Positions 45,330 through 56,049 are shown, numbered from the stretch's first letter. The stretch is 64,000 nt of DNA from Globisporangium splendens (GCA_006386115.1 VFIW01000003.1:1054001-1118000), one strand, 5' to 3'. Numbers and translations are program-made. The notes: generated by a model from the letters alone, not told the origin.

Positions 45330-47648
45330 TTACCCATTGATCCGTTCCAGGAAAAAGGCGAGGTTCTGGTTGCTGCGCGCGATCTTCCCTTTGCTCTTGC
45401 GATAGACCGAGTTGAGCGAATCATCGAGCAGTCCCTTCTCCCACAGTGCACGACCCGCTTGGAAGGCGACCGAGGCCTTTGCCAAGGTCTTCGCAAACAT
45501 AAACTCACTCTCAAACGGCTCGATCTCCAGTTCAGGCGGCAACTGCAACTTGGCCTTGAACACCGGCGTCTTGCCGCTCACCGATTGCGAAAAGGAATAC
45601 ATGGTTTTGTAGTCCACCGTGAAGAGGCTCGCGGGGAGCGCTTGGCAAAATTGGTTCACGCACTGGATGCTCGAGTCGAGATCGAGAACTGCCCCTGTGG
45701 ACTCAATCTGGAGCCTGCTTTCTTCGGGGAAGTACATGTGACCCTGCAATTTCTCTGCAGCGATCGAACGCGGGAGCGAGAGCAATGATTCCTCCTTGTC
45801 ATGAGAGAAATCGAGGCGGTTGATCGCGTCTGCTTCGAGCATGAGCTGGCGGAAATGCACGTGGTGGTCCAGGTCGTCTTCCTCCGAGAGATAGTACACG
45901 ACACCGTCTTCATGGCGTGCACGTCCTCGCAACTGGATCAGCATTCGCGGTGTGTTGATGCGGTCAGACACAATAACGAGTCCGCATAACGGGAAATCCA
46001 CACCTTCCACCGAGACCGAGGTCGAAATCAGTAGCCGCGTCGCACTTGATTCAAAGTCCGAGAGAATACTCTGGAAGCTCGGCAAGTTGAACGCCGCTGT
46101 ATCGGACACGTTGGCTTGTCCAAGCATACATGCACAGAGATTGTTTTTGCCGCTGGCGCCATCATATTCGGGGTCCAAATGGTCACCTGTGGTGTCGTTC
46201 TCTTCCTCGTCTTCAGCGTCGTCATCTTCGTCGTTGCCAAACTTCTCGTTGAGGTAATCGGTCAGTACACGGCACTCAGAGCGCGTATGAACAAACACAA
46301 TTCCTTGGAGAGGCTGTTTGCTCTTCGTCAAGCTTAGCTCTTTTGTAGCTTGGTCCTTACCACCGTCGTCGTCCGAGAACTCGTTGCTCGTGGTGCCATC
46401 CCCTTCCCCAATCGCCGACAACAGAAAGTTGGTCGCGTCGCTGCTGCTATCGCTGTCATCGCTATCATCATCCTCATCTTCGTCAAACTCGTCCGGTGCT
46501 GTTTCAGAGCCAGGAGCAAATAGCGTTGTGCGGATCAGATCCTCGATCTTCGCCACCTTGATCGTCGCGGAAAAGTTGCAGTTGCTGCGCTTGGCCTTGA
46601 GCAGCAAGATGGTCTTCACGGCATCCTTGTCGAGACCAAACATGCTCCCTGGGATCGCGATCAGGAGCGACGCCGACATGGCAAGCCGCTCGATCTCCAA
46701 CTCCACGAAACGATAGTAGCACCACGCGCCGAGGTTCTTGTAGATGTTGAAGCAGCTGCGCACGAACCTCCTCACGAGTTTTGCTCGCTTCTCCTCATTC
46801 TGCGTCGATTTACCACGTCCTTTCTTCAGCAGCTTGCCGTACACTTCAAGCACCTTGACTTCCTGGAGTTCTGCCAACAGCATCGCACAGATCCGCGCCT
46901 CTTCCTCCTCCATATCCTGCGTCAACCCTGCTTGCGTGGCTTGGACCAGTGCGTGCATCCCCGCCGGAACGATCTCGTCGTCTTCCGATCCCACAATCTG
47001 CTTTGGGTACGTTTCAAAGATAATGGGCGCCGTTGCCGCGTACTCCATGGTCTCAACGGCGTCGAGCTCGACGCGCTTGAGCGTCGCGTGCAGCATCTCG
47101 GCGCATCGCCTCGTTGGACACGCCGTCGTGCCGAAGATGCGCGGCATGTTCTCCATATCATTCGGGTCGTACATCTTGATCAGCTGCGCGTACGGATGCC
47201 GCTTTGTTACGTGGTGGCACTCGTCAAACACGAGCAAGTTGATGCGGTTCATGTTCACGTACCCTTTCTCGATGATGCTGCGCACGATCTCGGGTGTGCA
47301 CACGAACACCCTCGTCGTGCGCAGCTCGTGGTCCCACTGACGGTCGTCCCAGAGCTCCACCTCCTGGCCGAAGTACGCCTTGCACGCCAGTGTGCTCGTG
47401 CGCTGCACCTTGGACGTGATCTGGATCACCAGCTGCCGCGTCGGCGCCAAAAAGAACGCGCGCTTGTCGTCCGAGTAGTCCTGCTCCGAGAGCAGCGCGA
47501 TGGCTACGAACGTCTTGCCGATGCCCGTGTCGCCCACCATCACCACGTTCTGCTCGCGCGCGAGCTCCACGACCTCGCGCTGGAAGTCGCGCAGCGGTGT
47601 CTCGCCGTAGTGCATCGCGCCGCCGCCGTGCCTTCCATTCGGAGCCAT
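45330..47648 (-). CDS. Dicer-type DExH helicase with Dicer-dimerisation domain, lacking PAZ and RNase III (772 aa)
   Basis: A single-exon frame. Residues 1-600 form a superfamily 2 helicase of the Dicer/RIG-I-like kind: Q-like motif LRDFQREVVELA, Walker A GDTGIGKT (39-46), DECHH starting at 142, a long helical insertion with the acidic linker DEFDEDEDDDSDD, motif V STSVSVEGVDFP and motif VI QLRGRARH. Residues about 655-760 match the Dicer dimerisation (DUF283) pattern: VNQFCQALP, a beta stretch ending LQLPPELE, then ASVAFQAGRALWEKGLLDD. The protein stops there. No PAZ, RNase III or dsRNA-binding domain follows, and the neighbouring gene converges after 409 bp, so the missing parts are not encoded here. 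It is either a stand-alone helicase partner in RNA silencing or a RIG-I-like sensor; the DUF283 match favours the first. NEMF lies upstream on the same strand. Confidence 0.85.
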   Translation of the reverse strand: MAPNGRHGGGAMHYGETPLRDFQREVVELAREQNVVMVGDTGIGKTFVAIALLSEQDYSDDKRAFFLAPTRQLVIQITSKVQRTSTLACKAYFGQEVELWDDRQWDHELRTTRVFVCTPEIVRSIIEKGYVNMNRINLLVFDECHHVTKRHPYAQLIKMYDPNDMENMPRIFGTTACPTRRCAEMLHATLKRVELDAVETMEYAATAPIIFETYPKQIVGSEDDEIVPAGMHALVQATQAGLTQDMEEEEARICAMLLAELQEVKVLEVYGKLLKKGRGKSTQNEEKRAKLVRRFVRSCFNIYKNLGAWCYYRFVELEIERLAMSASLLIAIPGSMFGLDKDAVKTILLLKAKRSNCNFSATIKVAKIEDLIRTTLFAPGSETAPDEFDEDEDDDSDDSDSSSDATNFLLSAIGEGDGTTSNEFSDDDGGKDQATKELSLTKSKQPLQGIVFVHTRSECRVLTDYLNEKFGNDEDDDAEDEEENDTTGDHLDPEYDGASGKNNLCACMLGQANVSDTAAFNLPSFQSILSDFESSATRLLISTSVSVEGVDFPLCGLVIVSDRINTPRMLIQLRGRARHEDGVVYYLSEEDDLDHHVHFRQLMLEADAINRLDFSHDKEESLLSLPRSIAAEKLQGHMYFPEESRLQIESTGAVLDLDSSIQCVNQFCQALPASLFTVDYKTMYSFSQSVSGKTPVFKAKLQLPPELEIEPFESEFMFAKTLAKASVAFQAGRALWEKGLLDDSLNSVYRKSKGKIARSNQNLAFFLERING

Positions 47649-47828
47649 TCTTCCACTTGCTGTTCCTTTCTTTCCGCAAGAGGTAATTGGGAAAAAGCAA
47701 CTCGATGGGTGGATAATCGCCTACTGTTGCACAAAACCGGTATTCCATTGGCTGTAAATGGTGCAAACACTGCGTGATTGGCTGAAATCCTGAACCCTAG
47801 CAATTTCCATCAAATTTCCTTCCTAAAG

Positions 47829-50800
47829 CTACTTCTTGCCCTTGCTCGGCTTCTTCTTGGCGCTGCCGCCTCCGCCCTTCTTGCCGCCGGCGCTGGAGCC
47901 GTAGATGCCCGGCGCCGAGATCTTCACGGGGCCGACCATGCAGTTCACCAGCTCGTTCTCGGGGATGCACCTCATGAGCTCGCGCTGCACCACGAGCGGG
48001 TCCACATCGGGCGTCGCCTCGTCGGCTGTCGCTGTGTTCCCAGCAGAAGCCTGGGCTTTATGCGCAATCTGCTGCTTCGCGGCGTCCTTCTCGAACTTCA
48101 TGTTGGACGAGAAGAAGTACTCCATTGCCTGCTTGGCAGCCTTGCCCTTCTTCTGCGCGCCGGGGAGCAACTTGACCTTGTACTTGTACTTTTGCAGCGA
48201 CGCGTACGGAGCGCACATTGGCATGGCGTACAGCACCAGATCGTTCGGGAACGGCGACCCCGTGAACGTGTCGAAGAAGTCGGCGCCTTCGGCTTCTTCC
48301 TCCTGCTCCTCGAGGAACTTCTCCTTCTTCTCGCGCAGCTTCCGGATCTCGTCCTCGTCGGCGCCGTCCTTGGTCTTCGGCTTCTTCTCGCCATCGTTGT
48401 CGTTCTTGGACAAGTCTTCGTCGTCGTCACTCGCATCGCCACTTCCCTCCTGCCCCTCGTCGGCAGCTTCCTCATCTGGGAGCGCATGGCCCAGCAGCTC
48501 CATTCGCAACCGACGGTCCTCGTCGTCCTGGTCGGCGTACTTCTTCTTCAGTTTCTTCAACTTGCCCTTCTTCCCACGAACGTTTTTCGCCGTATCGTTC
48601 GTCTTCGATGATGCAGCAGGGGTCTTCTCCTTTGGAGCAGCCTTGTTGTTGCTCGCGTCTGCTGGAGCTTGCGACAACGCGCCTGGGAGCTTACCCTTCT
48701 TCAAGTCACGGCGCTCCTTCGCAGACAAACGCTTCTTGCCCGAACGCTCAGCAACAGCCACCGAGTCGTTCGTAGTCTCGTCTTCATCTCGTGCTTCTTC
48801 TGCCTCGTTGTCCTCCTCAGCGACTTGAGGTGGAACGCTTTCTTCAACTGCGTTTGTGGATGCTTCGTCCACGTCTGCTTTGTCATCACCGTCATCCTGC
48901 GTCGTCACAGTATCCTGACTTTCTTCTAGTTCTACCGCTGTTTCCTCCTGCTGCGTCGCGTCTTCATCGACATCAGCATCGGCATCATACTCACGAGCAG
49001 GTGGGACTTTGTCGCCGCCATCTTCGCCTTTATGGTTGGCGACGGAGCTCTCGTCGACGCGGAACACAATGGCGAGTCCCATCTCCAGACGCGAGGGCTG
49101 GATGTAGTTCTTCTTGCCTCGAATCATAAAACTACCCGTCGTGAGGTACTCACCTGCAGGTGCAGTCTTGGACACTTGGTCGGCGTGGACCCAGTACGCG
49201 CCAGCGATCACTTGGCTTGTCCAGGCATTGCTTCGGCACACACTCATGCAACCAGCTTGCTCCAGAGTCCCAACTGGAATCGGAGGGATCGTCTTCTCGC
49301 CAGCAACCGCAGCGCGATTGCGGACCACACACGTCGCGGCACCGTGCAAGTCGGCGTGCACGTACACGTCGCCCTTGCGAAGGTATCGCTTCACGAGGAG
49401 CTCATTCTGGTGCGCGTCCTTACCAGCGATGACCAGATACTTTTCATTCGTGAGAAACCAATGGAATTTCTCAAACCACATGATCTTGCGTCGCTCGTAG
49501 ATCGTGTTGCGCTTCATCTGCTGCTTCTGCAGCGTCTTCGTCGTGCTCTTCTCGGCAGCAGAGATGGCGCGCTGAGTGGCTTCGGTGGCTTTTTGCACCT
49601 TCTCACCAGCTTTCTTCTTCTTGGTGTAGATTTCACGCGCGTTCGCCAGCGCTGAGAGCGACAGATCGATCCAGATCACGTGCGCCTGCTTGTCCTGTTG
49701 GTCCTTTTCATCGTCGTCCTCGTCCTCGTCATCCTCGTCGTTGTCGTTGTCGCACAAGAGAATCGAGACTCGGTTATGCGCCAAATCCAGCTCGTGGATC
49801 AGCGAGGCGACAGGGTTTCCGTTCTTTTGCTCAAAGCGCACAAGCTCCTCGAGTCCGCGCCAGTCCATTCCGCTCGCCAATGCGCTTCGAATCACCAGCA
49901 GCACGTTCTCAACATCCTGTTGGTTTTCTTCAATCAGTCGAGCGTGCTTTAAGCTTTTGTCTTGCACTTCCAGAAGTTGATCGATCTGCGTCTTCTGGTT
50001 TTTCTTGAGCTTGGCGAGCTTCGCCTCAGCAGCGAGTTGGGCAGCCTGCTTGGCGACTTCCGCGGTCTCTGCTTCAAAGCGTGAAAAGTACTCATCGACT
50101 GCCTCATCGAACGTGTCGAAACTCTGTACCTTCTTGTTGCCAGCACGATGTTGCGCGTACAGGTATGGCGTGAATTCTTCGTATTGCTCCGGGAGCGACT
50201 CATCCGCTCGCTCTTTCATGATGATGAAGCCACATTTCTCTTTCGGCGTGGCGCTCGCTGGGACGTCGAGCGGTGTTCCATCTTCCGCAGTATCCACGAC
50301 AGCCGTGTTTTGCTCGGCCTGCAGTTTTTCAAGCAACTTCCAGCCGCACTGCAGTTCTTCCACAAGCTTTGCGAGCCGATCTTCGCCGATTGCTTCAAAC
50401 TCAGCCGCATTCTTGATCTTCAGACCTGGTTGCAAATCAGCACTGACGACGCAATGCTCGACGATAACAGGGCCCAAGCCGCCGAACGAAGACTCTTTCA
50501 TCAGCAGCAGTTGCTTCAGCGTTTGCACTTTCTTCTTCGCTTTACTCGCACCGCCGCCCATGGTCGCAGCTTTCACGTCGAGATCCGCAAACCACTTGGT
50601 GACAAACGCAGTCAATTGAGGCACCGTCTGAATCGAATCAGAGGGGGGTTTATTCTCCAAGACTTCAATCGGGTACACCTGCTTCACGGCCATTTTCACG
50701 TTCTCGTCAAACTTGTGGGTGCGCAAGAGCGACAGGATGTTGTAGTTTTCGTCCGTGAGGATAATGTTCCCCGACGCGTACAGCTCCAGGATCAGGTGGC

Positions 50801-51164
50801 ACTGCAGCTGATCGGAGCCAAACGTCAAGTCGACGACACGATCCCCTTCGAGCTGCTGGAGCGCCACGAGACGCTTACCGCGCAAGTGCTTGCGCAGCTT
50901 CATCGTGAACTGGCTCGGCAGCGTCGCGCTCGAGGACGATGCGTCACGCGCATACTTGCTCGTATGGAACCGAATGCCGGACTCCAGGAGCAAGAACACT
51001 TTCGGGTACGGCGGCTGGTGCAGCTTGAAGATGTACGTCTTGCTCTTGTCGCCGCTCGTGCTCTGCAGGTCGTAGATGTTGGTCACGCGCATGTTGAGCA
51101 CATTCTTGCGGATGGAGCCCACCATCGCGTGGATGTCGTCGATGGACATGCGCGTCTTCTTCAT
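47829..51164 (-). CDS. NEMF: Ribosome quality control factor NEMF/Rqc2 (1,111 aa)
   Basis: An intronless frame for the NFACT family protein that binds stalled 60S-peptidyl-tRNA complexes, recruits the Listerin E3 ligase and directs C-terminal CAT tailing. The N-terminal NFACT-N domain shows MRVTNIYDLQ, LLLESGIRFHTSKY and DRVVDLTFGSDQ; a middle coiled-coil/HhH section follows; NFACT-R contains KIMWFEKFHWFLTNEKYLVI and KGDVYVHADLHGA, nearly as in yeast and human; an acidic, Lys-rich linker leads to the NFACT-C domain (LYAMPMCAPY, then KYKVKLLPGAQKKGKAAKQA). Length agrees with family members (1,038-1,076). The start at 51162-51164 sits at the conserved N-terminus. It is on the same strand as the Dicer-type helicase, whose start is 180 bp from this gene's stop. 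Confidence 0.96.
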   Translation of the reverse strand: MKKTRMSIDDIHAMVGSIRKNVLNMRVTNIYDLQSTSGDKSKTYIFKLHQPPYPKVFLLLESGIRFHTSKYARDASSSSATLPSQFTMKLRKHLRGKRLVALQQLEGDRVVDLTFGSDQLQCHLILELYASGNIILTDENYNILSLLRTHKFDENVKMAVKQVYPIEVLENKPPSDSIQTVPQLTAFVTKWFADLDVKAATMGGGASKAKKKVQTLKQLLLMKESSFGGLGPVIVEHCVVSADLQPGLKIKNAAEFEAIGEDRLAKLVEELQCGWKLLEKLQAEQNTAVVDTAEDGTPLDVPASATPKEKCGFIIMKERADESLPEQYEEFTPYLYAQHRAGNKKVQSFDTFDEAVDEYFSRFEAETAEVAKQAAQLAAEAKLAKLKKNQKTQIDQLLEVQDKSLKHARLIEENQQDVENVLLVIRSALASGMDWRGLEELVRFEQKNGNPVASLIHELDLAHNRVSILLCDNDNDEDDEDEDDDEKDQQDKQAHVIWIDLSLSALANAREIYTKKKKAGEKVQKATEATQRAISAAEKSTTKTLQKQQMKRNTIYERRKIMWFEKFHWFLTNEKYLVIAGKDAHQNELLVKRYLRKGDVYVHADLHGAATCVVRNRAAVAGEKTIPPIPVGTLEQAGCMSVCRSNAWTSQVIAGAYWVHADQVSKTAPAGEYLTTGSFMIRGKKNYIQPSRLEMGLAIVFRVDESSVANHKGEDGGDKVPPAREYDADADVDEDATQQEETAVELEESQDTVTTQDDGDDKADVDEASTNAVEESVPPQVAEEDNEAEEARDEDETTNDSVAVAERSGKKRLSAKERRDLKKGKLPGALSQAPADASNNKAAPKEKTPAASSKTNDTAKNVRGKKGKLKKLKKKYADQDDEDRRLRMELLGHALPDEEAADEGQEGSGDASDDDEDLSKNDNDGEKKPKTKDGADEDEIRKLREKKEKFLEEQEEEAEGADFFDTFTGSPFPNDLVLYAMPMCAPYASLQKYKYKVKLLPGAQKKGKAAKQAMEYFFSSNMKFEKDAAKQQIAHKAQASAGNTATADEATPDVDPLVVQRELMRCIPENELVNCMVGPVKISAPGIYGSSAGGKKGGGGSAKKKPSKGKK

Positions 51165-51792
51165 CGTAGAGGAGGGTTGATGCCGTCAACCACGCGTGTC
51201 CTTGGGTCTCTTGTTATGGAGCAGATGCGGAGCTCGTCGCTCTTCGAAGTGGACTGCTCTGCAGCTTCTCGACCGCAGACATAGCAATGGTGAGTGTTGA
51301 TCAAACCGACTCGGAATTTTAGCCAATGAGAATGATGATTAGAACTAAGTACGCAACCCAGTTCGCTGCATTAAGTGCGTACGTGCAAGTTGAACTTTAT
51401 CTGCCATTTCCAAAGGCGTCGGCATGCGGTTGTGATGGTGGTGATAGGAGAATCCAGGTGTGCATGTCCCCCGCCCTTATCGCACAGGCGGTGTGTAGGT
51501 ACGTGTGTGTGAATGTGCGCGTGATAAGAATAAACGGCGGCATGAGATTAATCTGAGCGTGTTTTGGTGCCTATTCTGGGGAGTGTGTGCCGCGGCAGTT
51601 TCTCTATTCGTTTCGCAAAACAGAGAGCGTCGCCACGCTGGCGGCAGTGGGTGAGGTGATCTTGAGTTAAAGCGACATCTCTCTCTCTCGGCTTATCCGC
51701 TCACACGCTGTATTTGTGTTCCAAGACAGACGATTCAGCCGTAGCCGCATTGCATTCGACGCCGCACCTAAGGAACGCACATCGTGAGCGCA
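51165..51792. other. Divergent promoter region between NEMF and the WLGC gene
   Basis: 628 bp with no supported gene. A short frame from an ATG at about 51215 to a TAG at about 51284 (22 codons) could be a leader ORF of a plus-strand transcript, but nothing else supports it. Confidence 0.45.
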
Positions 51793-52032
51793 ATGGAGGC
51801 GGCTTCGTCGCCAAAAGTGCAGCCGGCTGGCGCCATGTCAGCGAATTTCTCGATGGAAGCGCCTTCGTCGCTGAAAGTGCAGCCAGTTGGTGTGGCATCA
51901 ACCGAGATTCTGGCGGAAGCATCTTCGCCGCTGATAGTGCAGCCTGCTGGGGTCTCGCCGTCTGATAACTCGATGAAGGCGCCTTCGTCACTGCAATTGC
52001 AGCCAGCTTGTGCATCAACATCAACTCGTCTT
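51793..52032 (+). repeat. Four tandem 60-bp coding repeats
   Basis: Four consecutive 60-bp units at the start of the WLGC gene each encode a 20-residue segment of the form xEAxSSxxVQPxGV. There is no indel in the period, and a fifth, partial unit follows. The repeat stays in frame, which supports the first exon being coding. Confidence 0.75.
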
Positions 52033-54551
52033 TCTGTGGACACGGTAAGCCCTCTAGTCGAAATGACCAAGGCTTTGAGTGCGCGTGAGGTCCGGTTCGC
52101 TACAAGGGATGATGTGGGTGATTTGGTCACACTTCGATGCCGAGGCTCCAATAGTAGCTGAATAAGACCGACCCGGCACCGTTATCATCGCGACGGTGCT
52201 GCTCGTGTTTTTCAGCTGTCTCTATTTAGTACTGGTCGCGTATATGATATTTTTCCGGCATCTTGCAATTGAGAAGAAAAAAGGCGTCTCGCGCGATCCC
52301 AAGCAGTTGGAGGTGTCCAAGTACAGCAGTGCGCAAGAGTCAACGGCCGCAGAAGTAGAGGGCGACATCACCGCGACAGAAATCGCCAAAGGTGTGCTCG
52401 TCACGAATTTGGAGTTAATGAGAGACACGGCCTTGAAATGGCTGCCTTGCCTGAAGCCTCGATTGCAAAAATCGCTAGAAATCGTGCCAACCACCAGTCA
52501 ACGAAAAAACGCTGCTCTTGCCAAGAAGAACATGGAGCGCGCCCGCGCTATCTATTTCCAGTTTTCTGATATCGACGGCATCTACCACGCGTATTATGTG
52601 CGCAAATATCTCCTTCTACCCAAATGCCCTTGAAATGAGAACGCTAACGAATCTGGTTTTTATGACGCTGATACCTGTGCAGAGCGCCATGTACGATATC
52701 CCGAAGCTCGCGTTTCAGACGGCCACACTTTTCACGTACCTTCGCAAAGGATTCCCGACTTCGATGGTTGCTTTTTACTGTGCAATGCTTTCGTTCAATT
52801 GGCTCATCTCATTTTATCGATTTCAGCGGAAAACGTTCGACAACGCGCTCATCGTGGCGAGAATTTTCTATATGTGAGTTCTTTGTGTTGAGCGCTCGCA
52901 CATGCTACTTTCAAACACTAATGGATGGATGTTTATAGTTTTGATTTGTTTTTCGCAGTCTTCGCGCCGGTGCTGATTCTCATCAACTCATATAACACGT
53001 TTCACTTTGGACGCGAAGTCTTTCAAACCAAAGAAGAATCCCTTCCATCAGGGGCAGTTGACCGAACCGCGCGGTTGTTTGCTGATCCAGACCGATTCAC
53101 AATTATTCGGCTTGCCTTCAATCACTTGACTCTCACGTCGGGATCGACCATTGGCATCAAGTGCGGGCTGCTATACTTGTCAATCTACAAGTGGCGAAAG
53201 ATTATCCGGTTCCTCATTCAAAGCAACCACAAGACTCAACGGCAGCTCAATGAGAGCCACTCGACCAAGCAACGGAAGCAAACGCGTCACCACTTGTTGT
53301 TTGGTGTGGTTCTATTTCTCGTGTTCGGCGCGGGGACATTGATTTACACAATCGGAGCGCTTGTGTCGTGCAATGCTAACTGCAGCGACCAGCCTCATTG
53401 TGTGGCAATTTCGTACAATTGGTATGTCGGCAAAAAAGGATGTCCATGCCTTGTGTATATCAATCGAAGGCTGGACCCTCGTACGTACGACGAACGGGTG
53501 GACCCTGAGGATGCGACCGAGTCATTAGCGGAAGCTGCAGTTGAAGGAGAACTGATATCCATACAGATCATTAATCGAGCACTTCCGACGCTTCCAGATG
53601 CACTTGATAACTGCAAACATCTTCAGCAATTGTGAGTACCTGCTGCTATTTTCTCCAACCGTCCAGAAAAGTAACAAGCTAACCTGTTGTATTTGACGGT
53701 GAGTAAAGGATCTTGATTTACACGGAGACCGAGCGCTTCCCAGACTGGATTACCAATTTGACCAACCTGGAGTATTTGTAAGTACCAGTGGAGATTTCCC
53801 GCTCAAGTTGTCGAATTCGTTTGACTCTGCGAATGCTTTCTTTTTGCATGGCAGACACATTGAGGACGATTTTACTTCGCGAGGGCTGAAATATATGCCT
53901 CCGACGATGTTCAGCCGTATGCACAAGCTGCATTATGTCCACACCGGCACAATTCCGCTTTTGCCGTCGTACCCGTCGCTGGCAGGACTTGGCCAATTGC
54001 TAAGCTTGTCGATTACATCAGCGCACTTATTGGTTGAGGTCCCGCCCTTGGACGATTTGAAGTCCTTGAACTCGCTGAACTTCGTAGAACTTTACCGGGT
54101 TTCACGTTTACCAGCGTTGAGTGCGCTAACGGACCTCCGAAGGTTCAACGCGCTGTTCCGCAATAAAGTTTGCTGTAATGGGTACATGGCAGGCAACTGC
54201 GATCGCGCCGAAGCCATGTGTCGCGGTCACACCGAGCAGTGCGTCAGCGAGTCGATATCAGCAGCTGACAGAGCAATTATCAGCCAGACGCAGGGGGAAA
54301 TCTGCTCTGACGTGCCTTTCAGTTATGAAGATTTGGTGCCGACTTTGGCGTCGACTGATGTCGCATGCGGTGGGGTAATGTATCGTCAGTGTCAAGTTGG
54401 AAATTTGACCGGAATCTGCTACACTGCGCAGATGCAGGTCGTGACATGTGATACAACTGGGTATTATGAAAAAATGCGCCGGCTCCAGATCGATCGAAAC
54501 GTTGGCGACCCATGCGACCCAGAGAAGGAAGCGTGGCTAGGATGCCAGTAG
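51793..54551 (+). CDS. Oomycete WLGC-motif membrane protein with leucine-rich repeats (801 aa, five introns)
   Basis: The exon model is 51793-52117, 52167-52597, 52683-52873, 52939-53631, 53709-53777 and 53855-54551. All introns are GT-AG, 49-85 nt, and the phases sum to an unbroken 802-codon frame. After the N-terminal tandem repeats come membrane segments (TVIIATVLLVFFSCLYLV; a helix in exon 3; FDLFFAVFAPVLILI; LFLVFGAGTLIYTIGAL), then leucine-rich repeats (ITNLTNLEYL, LPSYPSLAGLGQLLSL) in a presumably extracellular part with many cysteines, ending CDPEKEAWLGCQ. The C-terminal WLGC motif defines an oomycete-specific family of unknown function. The first intron is the least certain: 49 nt, the only acceptor I found that avoids an in-frame stop. 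The topology suggests a surface receptor-like protein, which is inference. Confidence 0.78.
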
Positions 54552-54811
54552 CATTCGCAAAAGGCAAAAAGGAGACACTCTGGATTAACAGGTCGGTGCT
54601 TCGTTCAGGCTGTATTTCCAATTCGCTTTAAAGTAACATATTGCATTGTTGTTCTGTACTTTCAGCTTCTTTTTCGACTGCACACTACAGTAGTTTCCAC
54701 TGCTAACTTGCTATGCTGCTGGAAACAATCACATCCTACATCACTCGCCAAAGAAGCAAGTTGGCGATACATATTTCGTTCATCCGTAGTCCAAAATCTC
54801 TACGCAACAGG

Positions 54812-55825
54812 TTATTCTGCAATACTGCTGTCCATCGTTTTCTTGTGGATGCCGCATAAGCCACCGCCACGATCCACTTTGGTGCAACCATCGACCATGC
54901 AAATCCTCGAGCCACCGTGAGTTGAGCATTTGCCGCCGCGCTGAGTTCCTTTCTTGCAGCCAGGGAAAAGGCAAATCTTTCCACCACCGTGGGTGCGGCA
55001 CAAACCAGAGCCCTGGCTGCTTTTCATGCACCCGTCAACTTTGCATCGCACCCCGCCTCCGTGAGCCTTGCATCGACCGGTAGCCTGAGCACCTCGAGCG
55101 CAACCTTCAACGGAACAGCGTTTTCCACCTCCGTGACGGATGCACAGACCACGGCCTTGACTGCTCTTCCCACAGTCAGGAACAGCACAAGTGCGTCCGC
55201 CGTATCCATTGCCAGCGTTTCTTCTACGCACAGGCTTACATGCTGGTAGGCACGACCACATATGAGGAGGATCGAGAGCGCGATAGTCAAGCTCGTGCGT
55301 TCCTTCGTTATTCATGTACACGTCACTTTGATAGCTGCTTGCGGGTCCGTAGATCCCATTGTAGGCATCTCGAAAGGAAAACTCAGCTGCTTGAAGAGGT
55401 GCCATCAAATCCATAAAGCTTGAAGAGAGCGAGTTGGGCAGCAGCTCTGGACTCGGAGACTCAGACGAGATCGCTAAGTCGTTGTCGTGCATCGCCAACG
55501 GTACTGGGAAGAGTTCGTCTTCAAACGTGTGGTTTTCAAGAAGCAGGTGGCCGAGAATGCCGACTTCTTCGTCGCAAAGTCCTCGCAGTGGTGGGTTGCT
55601 GACGCTGGAATTTGGCTCCATTTTCACAAATGAAGCTGGCTGCTGAAGATCCCTTCCTCGGGGGTGAAGGTGATGGTCGACAGCTGGCGTCAGAGTCTCA
55701 CTGTTCGCAAACACCATCAGCAAACACGCGTCGTCGTATGGATCCGCTGCTGCCACTTGTGGCTCGCGTTGCTCAGAGAGACACGGGGTCATTCGGATCA
55801 TACTGGGAGTAGTAATGCGCTTCAT
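54812..55825 (-). CDS. Zinc-repeat protein with five WRKY19-type CxxxxC/CxxH units (337 aa)
   Basis: A single-exon frame from the ATG at 55823-55825. Residues about 1-205 are acidic, Ser/Pro-rich and probably disordered. Residues 210-332 hold five consecutive units of about 24 residues with the pattern C-x4-C-x6-9-C-x2-H-GGG, for example CAVPDCGKSSQGRGLCIRHG. These repeats are often labelled WRKY19-like because they also occur in the plant WRKY19 protein; there is no WRKYGQK DNA-binding domain here. The cysteine and histidine spacing suggests zinc binding, and the acidic N-terminus plus a basic RRRN segment before the repeats fit a nuclear regulator, but no function is established. It converges on the WLGC gene, with 260 bp between stops. 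Confidence 0.85.
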   Translation of the reverse strand: MKRITTPSMIRMTPCLSEQREPQVAAADPYDDACLLMVFANSETLTPAVDHHLHPRGRDLQQPASFVKMEPNSSVSNPPLRGLCDEEVGILGHLLLENHTFEDELFPVPLAMHDNDLAISSESPSPELLPNSLSSSFMDLMAPLQAAEFSFRDAYNGIYGPASSYQSDVYMNNEGTHELDYRALDPPHMWSCLPACKPVRRRNAGNGYGGRTCAVPDCGKSSQGRGLCIRHGGGKRCSVEGCARGAQATGRCKAHGGGVRCKVDGCMKSSQGSGLCRTHGGGKICLFPGCKKGTQRGGKCSTHGGSRICMVDGCTKVDRGGGLCGIHKKTMDSSIAE

Positions 55826-56049
55826 CTTTCACTTCCTTGACCACGCTCATGCAAGAGAATCAGCAAAATCCACTTTGCGGAAGCGAAACGGACTCACACC
55901 GCGATGCGAGCAGCTCAGCAATCTACCGGCACATCGCACCCCTTCTGCCCACAAACTGTCGGCTTTTCTCGAGATTCAAAAATTCGTATTCGCGGGTCGT
56001 GTACTGTTGATGCTGTGATGTTCTTCTCGAAAGAGAACGACTAGTGTTG

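Noticed and set aside
45195..45788. 197-codon plus-strand frame inside the helicase 3' end
   Set aside because: It is antisense to the Dicer-dimerisation region and has no independent evidence.
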